A stretch of 64,000 nucleotides of DNA from Plasmodium relictum. Taxonomy: Eukaryota > Apicomplexa > Aconoidasida > Haemosporida > Plasmodiidae. Made by a program: the position numbers and the translations under genes. This document shows, piece after piece, positions 1 through 12,370 of this stretch. The stretch spans positions 248,001-312,000 of the forward strand of contig NC_041690.1 of NCBI RefSeq assembly GCF_900005765.1. The letters run 5' to 3'. Numbering within the stretch: position 1 is the stretch's first letter; the number at the start of each line of letters is the position of its first letter. The notes beneath the pieces are model-generated. The model was not told the origin of the DNA. It ran no database searches and was given only the letters and a program-made list of their open reading frames with translations.

Positions 1-1054
1 TATCCATAGTTTTCAATTTTGCTTTTACAAAAATTAATAATAAAATCTTAACATTTACGTAAAAAAGTACTTATTTTTAGTTTCTTTTGTTATTTTTTTT
101 CTTTTTCATAGAACTATTATTACAAGTAATTCTTTAGCTAATAAATTATATAATTAAAAAAATCTAAAAAATATATATATATTTTTTTTTTTTAAAAGTT
201 TTAATTGTATAATTTTCATCTCATTTAATGCAAACCTTTGGCTAAATATAATGTTAAATAGTGAAATAATATTTAAAAAAAATTGTATTTTAAAAAGTAA
301 AAAAAAAAAAATATAAAATATGTTCATTTAAATATAAAAAAAAAAAATAAAGTATTTTTATAGAAAAAAGGAATATTTATATTAAAACAAAAAAACAAAA
401 ATTAATATACAAATAAAATAATAATTTAAAAAGATATATTTTTGTAAGTATATATATATATATAAGCATTTATAATATGGTGTTAAATTAAAAAAAAATA
501 TATATTTATAAAGCATCGAAACAATTAATGAAATACCATAGTTTAATAACATAAGAATCATAAAATAAAATATATAAATATATATATATATATATCTACA
601 GACAAAGAAAAAAAGAATTTTTATTTATTTAATTTTATAACCATATTATAAGGTAATATTACATCATTAAGAGAGTTTATTTTATCCAGAATTAAGGTTT
701 AGTATTTTCTTTTCTTTTAATGATGCAAAAAAGAAATAAGATATAATTAAAATCTTTAGAAATACTTTATTTTGTAAATATGTAATTTTTTGTTTAAAGT
801 ACTTGGAGAATTGAATTGTAAAAAAAAAAGAAATAAAATAAAATATTTAAAATTAGCTATATAAAATAACTAAAAAAATATAAAAAATAAAATAAATTTG
901 AATTTTAAAAAGCTCATTTAAAATATTTCTACTTACAATAGACATCTTCTAATAAATTTATAGGTTATATGTTTTAATTTTATTTTATTATTATTATTTT
1001 TTTTTATTCTTTTATTATTATTATTATTTTTTCTTTTTTTTTATTTTATTATTA

Positions 1055-1119
<65 letters not shown>

Positions 1120-1898
1120 AATCTATATAATTCCATTTATATATTTTATAAACCCAGAACAATATAATATTAAAATTAAAAAAATATATATATCCAAAGA
1201 AAGTAATACTTTTATTATATCTATACAGATAAATATAAAAAATATAAAATTTTTTAATATTTAAATTGCCATTTAATTTGTGACCTTTTAAGAAAAAATT
1301 TAAATAATTTTTTTTTTAATTCAAAAAGGAAAATTTTTTTTTCTTGAATATTCTAAAGTATTAGAAAAAAAAAAAATATATTAGAAACATTTTTAATTTT
1401 TACTATAAAATAAGAAAATTTTTCATTTTCTATTATTATATGTATTCTTAGTTTTGAGTAAATTATAGGATTAACTATGTAATTATATAAAATATATAAT
1501 TAAATTTTTTTTTTCAGTACAATTAAAAAAAACAAAGTTTACGGATTCTTCTTTATGTAAAATTTTTAATATTTAAAAAAAAAAAATATATATTCATGTA
1601 TATATATATATATATATATGCATAAGAAACCTTTTCTAGATAGTGGAAAAAAAATTGCTCAACTTTTGTATTTTTAGAATTAACATTTATCTATTTATTT
1701 ATTTAAACAAATTTAATGTAAATATATTTTTTTTTTTTTTAGTTACTATATAATTCATGACATTTAACTTTTATTTATTTAATATATTATAATTTTCTTA
1801 ATCTATAATTTTTTCATTGTTATAGAAATTAAACATTTTAAAAAAACTTGTTTATTTCAATCTATTAATGATTTTTTTTTTTCAACTTTTTTTCTAAA
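1..1898. other. Gene-free AT-rich flank
   Basis: No supportable gene on either strand; stops occur in all frames and only homopolymer and TA-rich sequence is visible. A long (TA)n microsatellite lies inside it. The right-hand part would be the 5' flank of the plus-strand gene that follows. Confidence 0.7.
1058..1114. repeat. (TA)n microsatellite
   Basis: An almost uninterrupted run of TA dinucleotides of about 57 bases. Runs like this recur between genes in this window and are expected to vary in length between isolates. Confidence 0.9.
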
Positions 1899-2753
1899 AT
1901 GATTATAAAAAAGTTTATATTATTAAATTTTTTTTTACTAGTAGTTTTTTTATATAAACATTTAAAAAGTGATTTTTTCGTATGTAAATGCTTTGAATCA
2001 TCTGTTAAAATAATTGAAGAGAAGAGAAATGATTATGTATTAGATGATGCCATACATACTATTTTAATGCATGCGCCTGAAGAAAATGGAGTATTCATTC
2101 ATAATAGTATTAACAAAATAATGAGTAAAAGATATATTAATTTTAATGTAAGAAAAATATTAATCAGAATATCTTCTTTAATTAAAAGTAGAAAATTAGA
2201 TTATTTATGTGATCCGAGTCAATTAATAATTATAATAGGAGTTCCTCAAATTATATCTAATGCTGAATTATTAGAAGATATAAAGTTATATAAATTAAAA
2301 AAATTAATAGAAAATATTGTAAATTCTATAGTAATATGTAAACCTAAAAATCATGAAAAGATGTTTTACTTAGAATTAAGTGGATGTCAATCACAATCGG
2401 ATCAAGAAATAATTTTTGATAATGGAAAATATGAAAAAAAAGGAAATTTGCAATTAAAACCGAGAAATAAATTTTTTAGTATACTCTTAAATTGCTCAGT
2501 TGATAACCTTGGTTCTGGGGATAAAACAATGAAATGTGTTAACAAAGAGTTAGCCAAAAAAAATTCTAAAATTTCAGAAAGTTGTTCAAAATGCTTTGAG
2601 AATTCAGTTAATTGTGGAAAATCAAATTGTTGGTTATCTTGTTTATTTAGTAATCCATGTTCAGATAGTTGTTTTAACTGTGGAGTAAATTATTGTAAAA
2701 AAGAATTAATCAATTGCACTGGATTACTAAATTTACCAGATGCATGCGTTTAA
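1899..2753 (+). CDS. Secreted cysteine-rich protein, unknown function
   Basis: A single-exon gene of 284 residues that I do not recognise. The N-terminus (about residues 1-25) is a hydrophobic signal-like segment, MIIKKFILLNFFLLVVFLYK, followed by a mixed, mainly helical-looking middle without Asn runs. The last 60 residues are strikingly Cys-rich, with CSKC, NCGKSNC, CSDSCFNC and NYCKK spacings, so a disulfide-bonded C-terminal domain is likely. There is no obvious GPI-anchor tail or second membrane segment, which suggests a soluble secreted or organelle-lumen protein. No EGF, 6-Cys, CPW-WPC or LCCL pattern was convincing. The start is the first ATG after an upstream stop-rich T-tract. Confidence 0.75.
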   Translation: MIIKKFILLNFFLLVVFLYKHLKSDFFVCKCFESSVKIIEEKRNDYVLDDAIHTILMHAPEENGVFIHNSINKIMSKRYINFNVRKILIRISSLIKSRKLDYLCDPSQLIIIIGVPQIISNAELLEDIKLYKLKKLIENIVNSIVICKPKNHEKMFYLELSGCQSQSDQEIIFDNGKYEKKGNLQLKPRNKFFSILLNCSVDNLGSGDKTMKCVNKELAKKNSKISESCSKCFENSVNCGKSNCWLSCLFSNPCSDSCFNCGVNYCKKELINCTGLLNLPDACV

Positions 2754-3173
2754 ATAATTCAATTTTTCTTAATGAATTAACTAAAAAAAAATAAAATAAA
2801 ATTTAATATATGAATAAATAAATTAAAAAAGAATAGTAAAATTAACTTATTACGCATACATATAATGTAGTCTATTTATTAATTAAAATGGAAAAGGATA
2901 TATTGGATATCATAATTAATTTATAATAAAAATGCATACAATTTTTTTTTTTAATGTTTTTTTTTGGCTTCTTTAATTCTATTTATTTTTTGATAACTAT
3001 ATTTTAATAAATAATTTTGAAATTACAAGATTTTATCTTTAAATAATATACAACAATTTAGTGTTTTTATTGTGTAATTTTGGACAATAATTTTAAGATA
3101 AGAAAAAATGCTTAATAAATAAATATCTATAGAAAAATGGTGTAAATTTAAATTATAAATATATATATTTCTA
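2754..3173. other. Short convergent intergenic region
   Basis: The 3' flanks of two converging genes. Only poly-A/T-rich sequence is visible. Confidence 0.7.
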
Positions 3174-3665
3174 TTATGTAACTATTGGTACTATATATGA
3201 TAAAATTCTTCTTATCCAAGTAAATCTATTAATAATATAAAGGGTAGAAATAAAAAATTGCAATATAATAATAATAATAATTAATAATGAAGATTGAAAA
3301 TACAAACAAGATAATATATTTAAAATTATGCAAATTAAATAAGATATAAATAATAATTTTTGGTTTTTGTAAAATGCATCATTTCTATCTTGTGATCTGT
3401 TATAGGGCGTTAAGAAAGAAGAAAAGCTAAACAATAAAAAGATATTACCCATAGAATATCTAAAAGCAAATGATTTTATATTTCCTATAAATATCATAGG
3501 TATTGAACTGATACTTAAAAACAAAAATAATATTCCTAATAAGAAGGAAACAATAAAAATAAAAATTCTTTCAAATAATGTTAATGTCAATACATTTTCT
3601 ATAGTATTACTTTCCCTGTTATCTTCATTAAAATAATAGTTTTCTCCTAATAAATATTCACGCAT
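3174..3665 (-). CDS. SFT2-family vesicle transport membrane protein (short paralog)
   Basis: A 163-residue intronless gene. After about 30 polar residues there are four hydrophobic segments (roughly residues 32-55, 66-86, 103-122 and 124-145). The order matches the SFT2/Got1-like family (Pfam SFT2): two helices, a short loop carrying KSFAFRYSMGNIFLL, a polar linker where family members have a charged loop, two more helices and a basic end (FTWIRRIL). SFT2 proteins are Golgi tetraspanners involved in retrograde endosome-to-Golgi fusion in yeast; that role here is inference. A second, longer SFT2 gene lies about 2.1 kb away on the same strand. The two are diverged enough that this is not a recent duplication. 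Confidence 0.7.
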   Translation of the reverse strand: MREYLLGENYYFNEDNRESNTIENVLTLTLFERIFIFIVSFLLGILFLFLSISSIPMIFIGNIKSFAFRYSMGNIFLLFSFSSFLTPYNRSQDRNDAFYKNQKLLFISYLICIILNILSCLYFQSSLLIIIIIILQFFISTLYIINRFTWIRRILSYIVPIVT

Positions 3666-5809
3666 TTTTTTTTTTTATATTACTAATGATTTACAATGTT
3701 AAGAAATAAAAAAGTATTAATAAGTAAAAATAAAATAACTATATATATGCATAATATATAATTTATGATAAATTCAGAGATACAAACAAATTGTAATTTA
3801 AAATAAATTAGTAAAAAATATGAAAAAATGATTATAAATTAAGTAATACTCAAAAATATTTATCCAATTCCCAAAAAACATTGTCTAATAATTTTAGCAT
3901 AAACTCTTTACTATTTAGTAAACAATAATATCATACATGTGAATTCTTTACTTTAAAAAAAAAAAAATTAAATAAAACAATAATATTTAAAAAAATGATA
4001 AATAAATAAAATATCAATTCCCAATAATATTAACATTAATAAAAAAAAATTATTCAAATTTATTTGGAAATTTATAAATACATTTATTTCTAATGATTAA
4101 TTCTAAAATTTTTTTTTTTTAACAATTAAATAATTTAAATTATATGTATAAATATATATATTTATTAATTATGCACTATTTTATTCAAAAAATACTAATG
4201 AAATATATCCAAAGGTAATTGTGAATGTGTTCTTTTTCATTTACACTCATTTAGTTTTGTTGGTAATGATTTTAAATGAAAGGATTTATAAAATGAATTT
4301 CAAAAAATTATAAAAATAAATACTACTAGAAATATTTTATTTTCTATTATATATCACTAAAAAAAAAAAAAAAAATTTATATATTTACTAGAAAATAGTT
4401 AAATGTCTCTTCATATTCATACAGATAATTTTTTAAAAATAATTATATATATAAAGAAAAAAAAAAGATGAGAATTTATCCTCCCATATTATTTACGCAG
4501 CTGGTGAAATGAAAAAAATGTATGTGCAGGTATATGAAAATTTACATTTAAAACAATTTATTGTTACTTATTTCAATTTTATATTTTATTTTATCATTTT
4601 CCCTATTTATATAATACAATATTAATTTTTTATAATTAATCATGTTAAATTTAAGGGGAAAACAAATACAAATTAACACTTTTATTAAAAATATATTAAG
4701 ATACCTAAATAAACTTTAATATTATTAACTTTTAATATATTCTTGTTTTTTTTCTGTTTTATGTTATTTTATTATTTTTTAATTAAACAATATTCTGTTA
4801 TAAATTATGACTTAATTATTTTCCTTTATATTAGAATTTTAATTATTAGGTACTTTAAATTTTTAATTATATTTATAATTTATTATTTCTATATAAAAGG
4901 TAGTTCGTATATTAAAAAATATATATTATAATAATAATAATTTTTATTTATTTAAAAAATGTTGTGATACAACTGCGTGCAATAGGTTATTTCATACTTT
5001 AAGCTAAGTTTAAAAAAAGTTAATTAATAAAAAAAAACACAAATGAAAGTACAACTTTTTTTATAAAATTAAAATATGTATTATTGAATCATTTTTTTCT
5101 TTTTTTCCTTTTTTTTTTTTTTTTATATATATATTTTGATATGCAATTTTTCTATGTCTTAATAACTTTCTAAAATCATATTATTTAATTATGAAATAAA
5201 TCAAAAAAACTGATTTAATTTGAAGAATATAAAATACTTTTTACTATTTTTTATAATTTATGAATAAAATAAATTATTTAAATGACAAAAACATAGAACA
5301 TTTTATAATTTCGTATTGTTCTGCATATAATTAATGAAATAATCTAAGGTATTTATACTTTTTTTATTTATTTATTCTTATATATTTTTTTTTTATATAA
5401 GTTTCCAAAATTCAAGTTGTATACACAAAAAAAAAAAAGGAAAAAAGAAAAACATAACATTTATGGTTTTTATTATAAAATTTTATAATTATATATATAT
5501 ATATATTTTAAATAGTTTAATTAGACTTAAAAAATTTATAAAAAAAAAAAATGAAAATACATATATAAACATAAAAATTCTTAAAAGAAAGATAAAATAA
5601 TTCACAAATTTAAATTTCAATTAATTTTACATTACCATAAAAAATTATACTAAGGTAATTTTTTTTTTTTTTTGTATATAGAAATAAGCAAAAACATATT
5701 TCTTTTGTAACATATGAATTAATAATTGATATATATAATTTAAAAATGAGTATTGTGATATTTCGTAGAATATTATAAAATTTGTGAAAAATAGTATAAC
5801 AATCAAAAA
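3666..5809. other. Intergenic region between the two SFT2 genes
   Basis: About 2.1 kb of AT-rich sequence with no supportable gene. A short plus-strand open frame near 4743-4931 is all Phe/Ile/Tyr/Leu and looks like composition only. Slightly GC-richer islands near 4470-4530 and 4960-4990 have no recognisable structure. Confidence 0.6.
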
Positions 5810-6986
5810 TTAAAATGGCAAATCTGAAGAATTATTTTTACGAAATAATTTTTTTATATATGAATATAATGCATTAATTAACATTTTTATTGCCTCTGAT
5901 CCACCTATTATATAAAAAAAAAAATATTTATATATATAAAATGTTAACATTTTTTAAATGAATATAAAGAGAAATACACATATATAATTTTTAATTATAC
6001 ACATATTTATTTATATTTATATATATATATACCAGGTATATAAGAAACAATAAAAGAAATGAGTGCTAACACTTGCACAACTGATGTAATTAGTGCCTAT
6101 AAAAATTAAATAAGAAAAAGAAATTAATATATTTCTATACAAACACTTATTATATTTATATAGAATAATAAACTATTTAAAATATTAAAGAATAAAAAAT
6201 AATTGTTACAAAAAAAAAAAGAAAAAAATATGAATTATGTTCTTACCAATAAATATAGGGGTCTAATTACAGTGAAATATAAAGTAGAAGCTAAAGATAA
6301 TATATATGCTGCAGTAAATGGAAGACTATAATGAAAAAAAAAAAAAAAAATATATTAATATATTTTTAATAATTTAAAAATAAACAGATTTAAGTTACTC
6401 TAAAATAATATAATTATAGAAAAAATATTTTATCGTTTATTTCTAACCGTTTTCTTTCTAAGAGATGAAAGTACAAACTTGAGAATCCTTTTAAAAAAGC
6501 TAATGAGGTAACAAACGAAATGGAAGATAAAGTAAAAAAAAAACCAAATTGCCTTGGGGCGATTACAATCATTGGTAAAGTTAAAAATGATAAAATCATA
6601 AATAAAATACTAATACCAAATAATACACAAAATAAAGGAAAATTTTTGTAAGATAATATAGTTGTAAAACCTAAAAAAGAATTTGATTCATTATTTCTAC
6701 TTTGATTATTAAATATAGGAAAATTTGAAAAAATTGATTCTGTTTCAGCAGCAGTTGAATTTGATGAAATGGATGGAGCATTTGTTAGATTTGTTTTTTC
6801 TAACGTTGCTTTAAAACCTTTTTGGAAATTTTCAGCTCCTTTTTTTGATAAACCAATTGCTTTTTGTATCAATCCCTTTTCTTCATTTTTATTATGATCC
6901 ATTGACCCTTTTAAAAATTCATTATTTAAATTCTGAAACTCGTTATTTTCAAAAAAAGACAAACCTTCATATTTATTTTCACTCAT
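5810..6986 (-). CDS. SFT2 domain vesicle transport protein, four exons
   Basis: Read as complement(join(5810..5904, 6033..6096, 6247..6325, 6448..6986)): 777 bases, 258 residues, every junction GT-AG and in phase. I start at MSENKYEG (6986), not an in-frame ATG 11 codons upstream, because that leader is out of character. Residues 1-105 are polar and carry a basic amphipathic stretch. From about 115 come four membrane segments typical of SFT2: FPLFCVLFGISILF, FFFTLSSISFVTSLAF, then the diagnostic ERKRLPFTAAYILSLASTL, and after it ALITSVVQVLALISFIVSYIPGG. The ERLPFT and SYIPGG motifs are SFT2 signatures. Expected in Golgi/endosome membranes and in transport to the Golgi. The longer of two SFT2 genes here. 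Confidence 0.88.
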
Positions 6987-8090
6987 TATTATATAATTTT
7001 TTGTTTTTAATTCACACACATAAAATATACATATAATATATATATTTTTATTTTTATAAGAATTTAGGAAAAAAAAAGGAAGATTAGGGAAGAATTTTTT
7101 TTTTTCTTTTACAAAAACTCAATAAACAAACTATTATGTCAAAAAAAAAAAACTTTAATTTTTCTTTTAAAAAAAATTATATAAAAAATTACATACATAA
7201 ATACATATAAATTTATAATAAAAATTTAAAAAAAATAAATAAATGAATATTTATACACATACATATATTATATATATAAATATATGAAAAAAAAATCTAA
7301 AAAATAAAAATATTAAGGGAAAAAATTAAAAAATTAAAATTAAAAAAAAAAAAAAAAATACATTTTCTTGTTTTAATAAGCTAAAATATTAACATTAATC
7401 TTGATTTAATAATCTTCTAAAAAATTTATTAAATTAATTATAATTGAGAATGAGCCATTACAATGTAACTGCGTTATTTTTAATTTTCTTATTCAAATAA
7501 AATTAATTATAAATATATTTAAAAAAACAATGAAAAACAAAAATAATGCGCAAAGTAAATAAATATTTTTATGTACATAAAGATATATTTTTTGAATGGA
7601 TGATTATTAAAAAATAAAATGGAAATATTTCAATACTTCATACTAAAGATAATAATAAATATAAAAATTTTAAAATATTTATAATATTCTTATTAGTAAT
7701 AAGAACTTACATATAATCAGATATAATAAATTAAAAAAAAGTTTAATTATTAAATAGCACCACTAATTTTCTTATAAAAGGTATAAAAAACTTTCATAAA
7801 AAATATAGATAAATTTAATATCATAGAATTTAAGTTTCTATAATAATATATTCTTTCATAGTTTCAATTTTTTTTCTTTTTATTAAAATATTTTTTAATA
7901 TATAGATATATATCCTTCTTGTGATAAATACAACTATATTCTTAAGAATAAAAAAATATATATATATATATATTTTATTGAAAAGATAAATCACTTATAT
8001 GTGCATTTTGTAGCATAAAGTTTTGAGTTTTCAAATCAATCTCAATTACTTCATTTAAAAAAAATAAATCAAAATAAAAGAAATAGTAAA

Positions 8091-8162
8091 ATGAAATTAA
8101 AATTGAAAAGGTTAAAGTAAATAAAAATGAAATTAAAACTGAAAAGGTAAAAACAAATAAAA
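8091..8162. repeat. 36-bp tandem duplication
   Basis: Two adjacent 36-base units (8091-8126 and 8127-8162), each starting ATGAAATTAAAA and ending AAATAAAA, differ at a few positions. A partial third copy follows. No coding role is seen. Confidence 0.75.
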
Positions 8163-8849
8163 ATGAAAAAAAATAAGAAAAAATAAAAAAAAATTAGGTA
8201 AAATTAGAATAAAAAAACAAGTGAAATTCAAAAATAAATAATATTAGAGTAATAATTTTTTTTAATTTTATTTTATTATAATAAATTGTAATTATATATA
8301 AAAATTTCAGAATGAATTTATTCTGTGTCTTATTAAAGAACTAAAAACTTTTTTAAAAAATTTTTAATATACTTTATTTTTTTTCTCTAGAAAATAAATA
8401 GGAATATAACTACTCTATATAATTTTGTATTAATAAATAAGCTAAAAATTCAATAATATAATATCTATAAAAAAAAATAATAAATAAAATAAGAAATGTA
8501 AATAAATATTTCAGAAAGTAATATATTTTTTAAAGTAACAAAGTCTAAATATATAAAATAAAAAGAATTTTAATTGTAAAGGAAATAAATATGATTAAAC
8601 AAAAGCTTTTCTGTAGTTATACTCCTATCAAATAAATATTTTTTTTTAAAAAAGAAAACCTAATAAAATTTTATAAAAGTATATGCAATTATCTTAAAAT
8701 AATTTCAAGATTAATGCTTTTATATATTTAAGACAGATTAAAAAAAAGAATATTGATTTCAAATAAAGAAAAAGCTCATATAATCTTTTTTTTTTCTGCA
8801 TTAAATTTAAATTATAATTTGAATATAAATATAATTCATAAAAATAAAA

Positions 8850-8915
<66 letters not shown>
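8850..8915. repeat. (TA)n microsatellite
   Basis: About 66 bases of nearly perfect TA dinucleotide repeat, the longest in the window. Confidence 0.9.
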
Positions 8916-8918
<3 letters not shown>

Positions 8919-9687
8919 ATCCAACAAAAGACCATAAAAAATAACCAAAAAATTTTAGAAATTCCAACTTTTTTTTTGTTTTCTTAATAAATATATTCTG
9001 TAAACTATCCTAAATGATAAATGTAAAAAATAAAATTATATATATTATTATTAAAAATAATTTGTCAATTTTAGCTCTTTTAGAATATATTTTTTTAATT
9101 TTCTTTTATATGTATCTAATTTATCGTTTTTCTTATATATATATATGGTAAAATGATCATAAATTGATATAATAATATGTAATGAAATGAACATAAATTC
9201 ATTTTATATTTATTACTTTTTATTCCATATTTTTTTATTTTGTTTTTTAAATAATATCCCATATAAATATTAGAAAAAAAAAAAAATAAAAAATAACGAT
9301 AAAATAAATAATAAATATAAATACTAATAATAAAATGTTTATTCGCATTTTTTCCTCCGTGTGCATTAAAAATATAACTCCCTATGATACTTCTTCCTCA
9401 ATTTTTTTTTTTTTATCTTTTGAGATATATTAAAAAATACCAGTAAATTAAATAAGAGATAAATTAATCTGTTTTTATATAATAATAGCTAATTAAAAAA
9501 AAAAATAAATAAAGTAAAAAAATTAGGAAAAAAGCCTAAAAAAAATTATGTGCAGAATTCAGAATTTCTATGATAAAAATAAAATAGAAATAATCATATT
9601 ATTATTTAATGCTTAATATATATTTGTTTTTTTCCTTTTTTTTTTCAAATAAATTTTTATTAGTAGAAATATATATAAATTATTTAT

Positions 9688-12370
9688 TTAAAGGCAAGTT
9701 GTATCCCATATACTATTTGTAATAAAGTAAGCATTTATTAATGAACCTCCAAAATATCTTCCATTTAAAAATTGAAATGCTTTTAATGACTCTTCTTGAT
9801 TAGAATATTTAATATAAATCTTTCCATCAATATTTTTTGTGTCTAACCATATTTTAACAATGGTTCCATATTTTTTACATTCTTCTTTAACATCTTCAAT
9901 TATATCATTAAAAAAATCAGGATCACTTCCTATATTATTATCATTTGGTGAAAACATATTACTTAACACCAAATTAGGTGTAACATTACTTAATGGGTTA
10001 ATTGGTGCTAACGAATTTTTATTTATTAGTGCATTTGGTCCTGGGCCATACTTATTAGGTATCTAGAGAAAAAAAAAAAAATAAGATATATCATAAAAAA
10101 ATATGTATGCACAAATATATAATTGATAAAATTATATTTAAAGAATATGAAAATTTTACATTATTGTCAATTATGTTATCTCTTTGTAACTTTTGCATTA
10201 AAGCTATTTTACTTCCAGCTCCTGCTATTAATCCCCCGCCATCATCGTCATCATTATCTATTTTTTCATTATCTAGTTCAATGTCTTCATTTTTTACTTT
10301 TTTTATCATTTGGTGTTTTTGTAAAAGATTTTCCTGTGTATTATCACAAGCTAAAAGGTATTTTGAATCTTGAGCATAGCCAACTTTGATTTCTCTACCT
10401 GCTACTTCCATTCCATTCATAACTGTCATTGCTTCAATAGCTTCTGAGGCTTTGTGAAATTGAATAAATCCAAAACCTTTTGACTTACCTGTGTAAGGAT
10501 CTCTATGAATTTCTACATCTAAAATTTCTCCAAACGGGTTAAATAATTGTTTTAATTCTTGCTCAGATATATTACTTAGAGGCCCTAATAAACCTCCTAT
10601 ATATAATTTTAATGGAATATCATTTGGATCAATTGGTTGATGTTTTGCAGCTTTTGCTGCTCTATTTTTTTCTGCTTGTGATGATTGTATTTTTATTGGT
10701 TTATTTTTTAGCATATATCCATTGGCTGCTAAGGCTTTTATAACAGATTCTTGAGTGTAAAATTCTACATATGCTACTCCTTTTGATTTTCCTGATCTTT
10801 GATCTTTTATACATTGAATATCTCTTACTTTTCCCGCTACTTCTGAAAAAAATTCATATATATCTCTTTCATCTGCTTTTAAACTTAAGTTTAATACTAA
10901 AACAGTTAAATCATCTCTTTTAGCTTCTTCCATTTCTTCTTTTAATCTTCTTTCTTCTCTTTTTTTTTCTCTTAACATTCTTTCTTTTTCTCTTTCCATT
11001 TCCCTTTCTCTCTCTCTTTCTCTTTCTCTTCTTAACCTTTCTCTCTCCCTTTCCCTTTCTCTTCTTATTCTTTCTCTTATTCTTTCTCTTTTTATTTTTT
11101 CTTTCTCTTTTTCTCTTTCTCTTTCCCTTCTTCTTTCTCTTTCTCTGTCTCTCCTTTTTAATTTATCGTGTTTATTATATTTTCTTCTTTTGCTACTCCT
11201 TGATCTACAATAATGGTCATCATCACTAAAATAACTTTTGCTACTAGAGTATGATCTTTTTCTTTTGTTATGACTATCCTCATGACTACTTGAACTATAT
11301 TCGCTTGAAGAAGAGTACTCCTCTACCATTTTTTTTTCATAATATGTACCATTCTTGCTTTTTCTTTTTCTTTTATTTCTTTCTTCAGAAAAACTATCAT
11401 CATTGTCACTATATACTTGACTTGATGAACTTCGTTCATCACTAGAGTAACTTTTTTTCTTTCTTTTTTTCTTTTTTTTTTCCCCTTTTTCTTTCTTATT
11501 TTTATCTTCCTCTTCCTCCTCCTCCTCCTCCTCCTCCTCCTCCTCTTCCTCTTCCTCTTCCTCTTCCTCTTTTTCCTCTTCTTTATGATCTTTCATTTTT
11601 TCATTCCCTTTTGAACCTGAAGATTGATGTAAATCTTTATCATATTTCCATTTTTCATTTTTATTAGTATGCTCTCTTTTTTCTTCATTTGATAAATTGC
11701 TATTTTCTGGATCCATTATTTTATTATCTTCATCATCACTGTTCTTATAATTTTTTTTTGATTTTTTTTGTGATTTATCAATTTTTTCTTTAATTTCACT
11801 TTTTCTTTCATCTAACTTATGAATTCTATTTTCAAGAGAATCATACTTTTCAATACTTACGTCAATATTTTTATCAATATTTTTTTTAATATATACTACA
11901 CTTTCGTTATTGGATTCGCTAGAACTATTAATTTCATATACCTCATTTTTTTCATTTAATTTATTTATCATTATGTTGTCTTCTATTTTATTGTCATTGT
12001 TTTTAAATGATTCAGATGATATATTTTGCAATGTTTTCTCTTCCATTTTCTTTTTCATTTTTTTTTTTTCATTTTCTTTCTTATTATCATCACTAACTTT
12101 TATTTTTTCTTCCTTATTTTTTTTTTTTTTTTCGTTTATGTATTTTTTATTAGAGTTATTTTTTAAAATATATGTTTCATCTTCGCGAGTACTATTTTCA
12201 TAGTTATTTTCATCATTTTCTATTTTTTCATTGTGATATTGATTATTTACTATATTATTTATATCTTTATTTTCATTTATCTCATTTATAATATTTCCAT
12301 TAATATTTATGTTAGGATTTTTATTTTCAAGAAGTTTTTCTACTGCATCAAAATATAAGTGATCTTCCAT
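9688..12370 (-). CDS. RBM39/CAPER-like splicing factor (RS-rich, two RRMs and a UHM)
   Basis: Read as complement(join(9688..10062, 10160..12370)), in phase, 861 residues. The first 280 residues are Asn/Lys/Glu-rich. A run of about 20 Glu follows, then Ser-rich and RERERE/RREREREK stretches resembling the RS-like arm of CC1-type factors (to about 475). RRM1 is at about 488-568 (VLVLNLSL and GVAYVEF as RNP2/RNP1), RRM2 at about 586-665 (LYIGGL and KGFGFIQF). The second exon carries a U2AF-homology motif at about 768-858 with the diagnostic GRYFGG (R-x-F). This order is that of RBM39/CAPERalpha, which works in 3' splice-site recognition in the nucleus. The low-complexity arm is longer than in human RBM39. 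Confidence 0.9.
11510..11577. repeat. Poly-Glu coding microsatellite (TCC/TTC repeats)
   Basis: A TCC/TTC trinucleotide run on the plus strand, within the minus-strand splicing-factor gene, encodes an uninterrupted Glu run of about 20 residues. Likely length-variable. Confidence 0.85.

Larger units (their letters stand above)
6987..9687. other. AT-rich intergenic region
   Basis: Lies between the start of the longer SFT2 gene and the end of the splicing-factor gene, both on the minus strand. It holds a 36-bp tandem duplication and a long (TA)n run; no gene is supportable. An open frame at 8694-8948 exists only because a TA run encodes alternating Ile-Tyr. Confidence 0.65.

Noticed and set aside
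4470-4530. Possible short exon flanked by CAG and CAG|GTATAT in the SFT2 intergenic region
   Set aside because: Under 30 bases, with no frame linking it to any neighbour.
8694-8948. 84-residue minus-strand open frame
   Set aside because: Most of it is alternating Ile-Tyr from a TA microsatellite; there is no protein-like sequence outside it.
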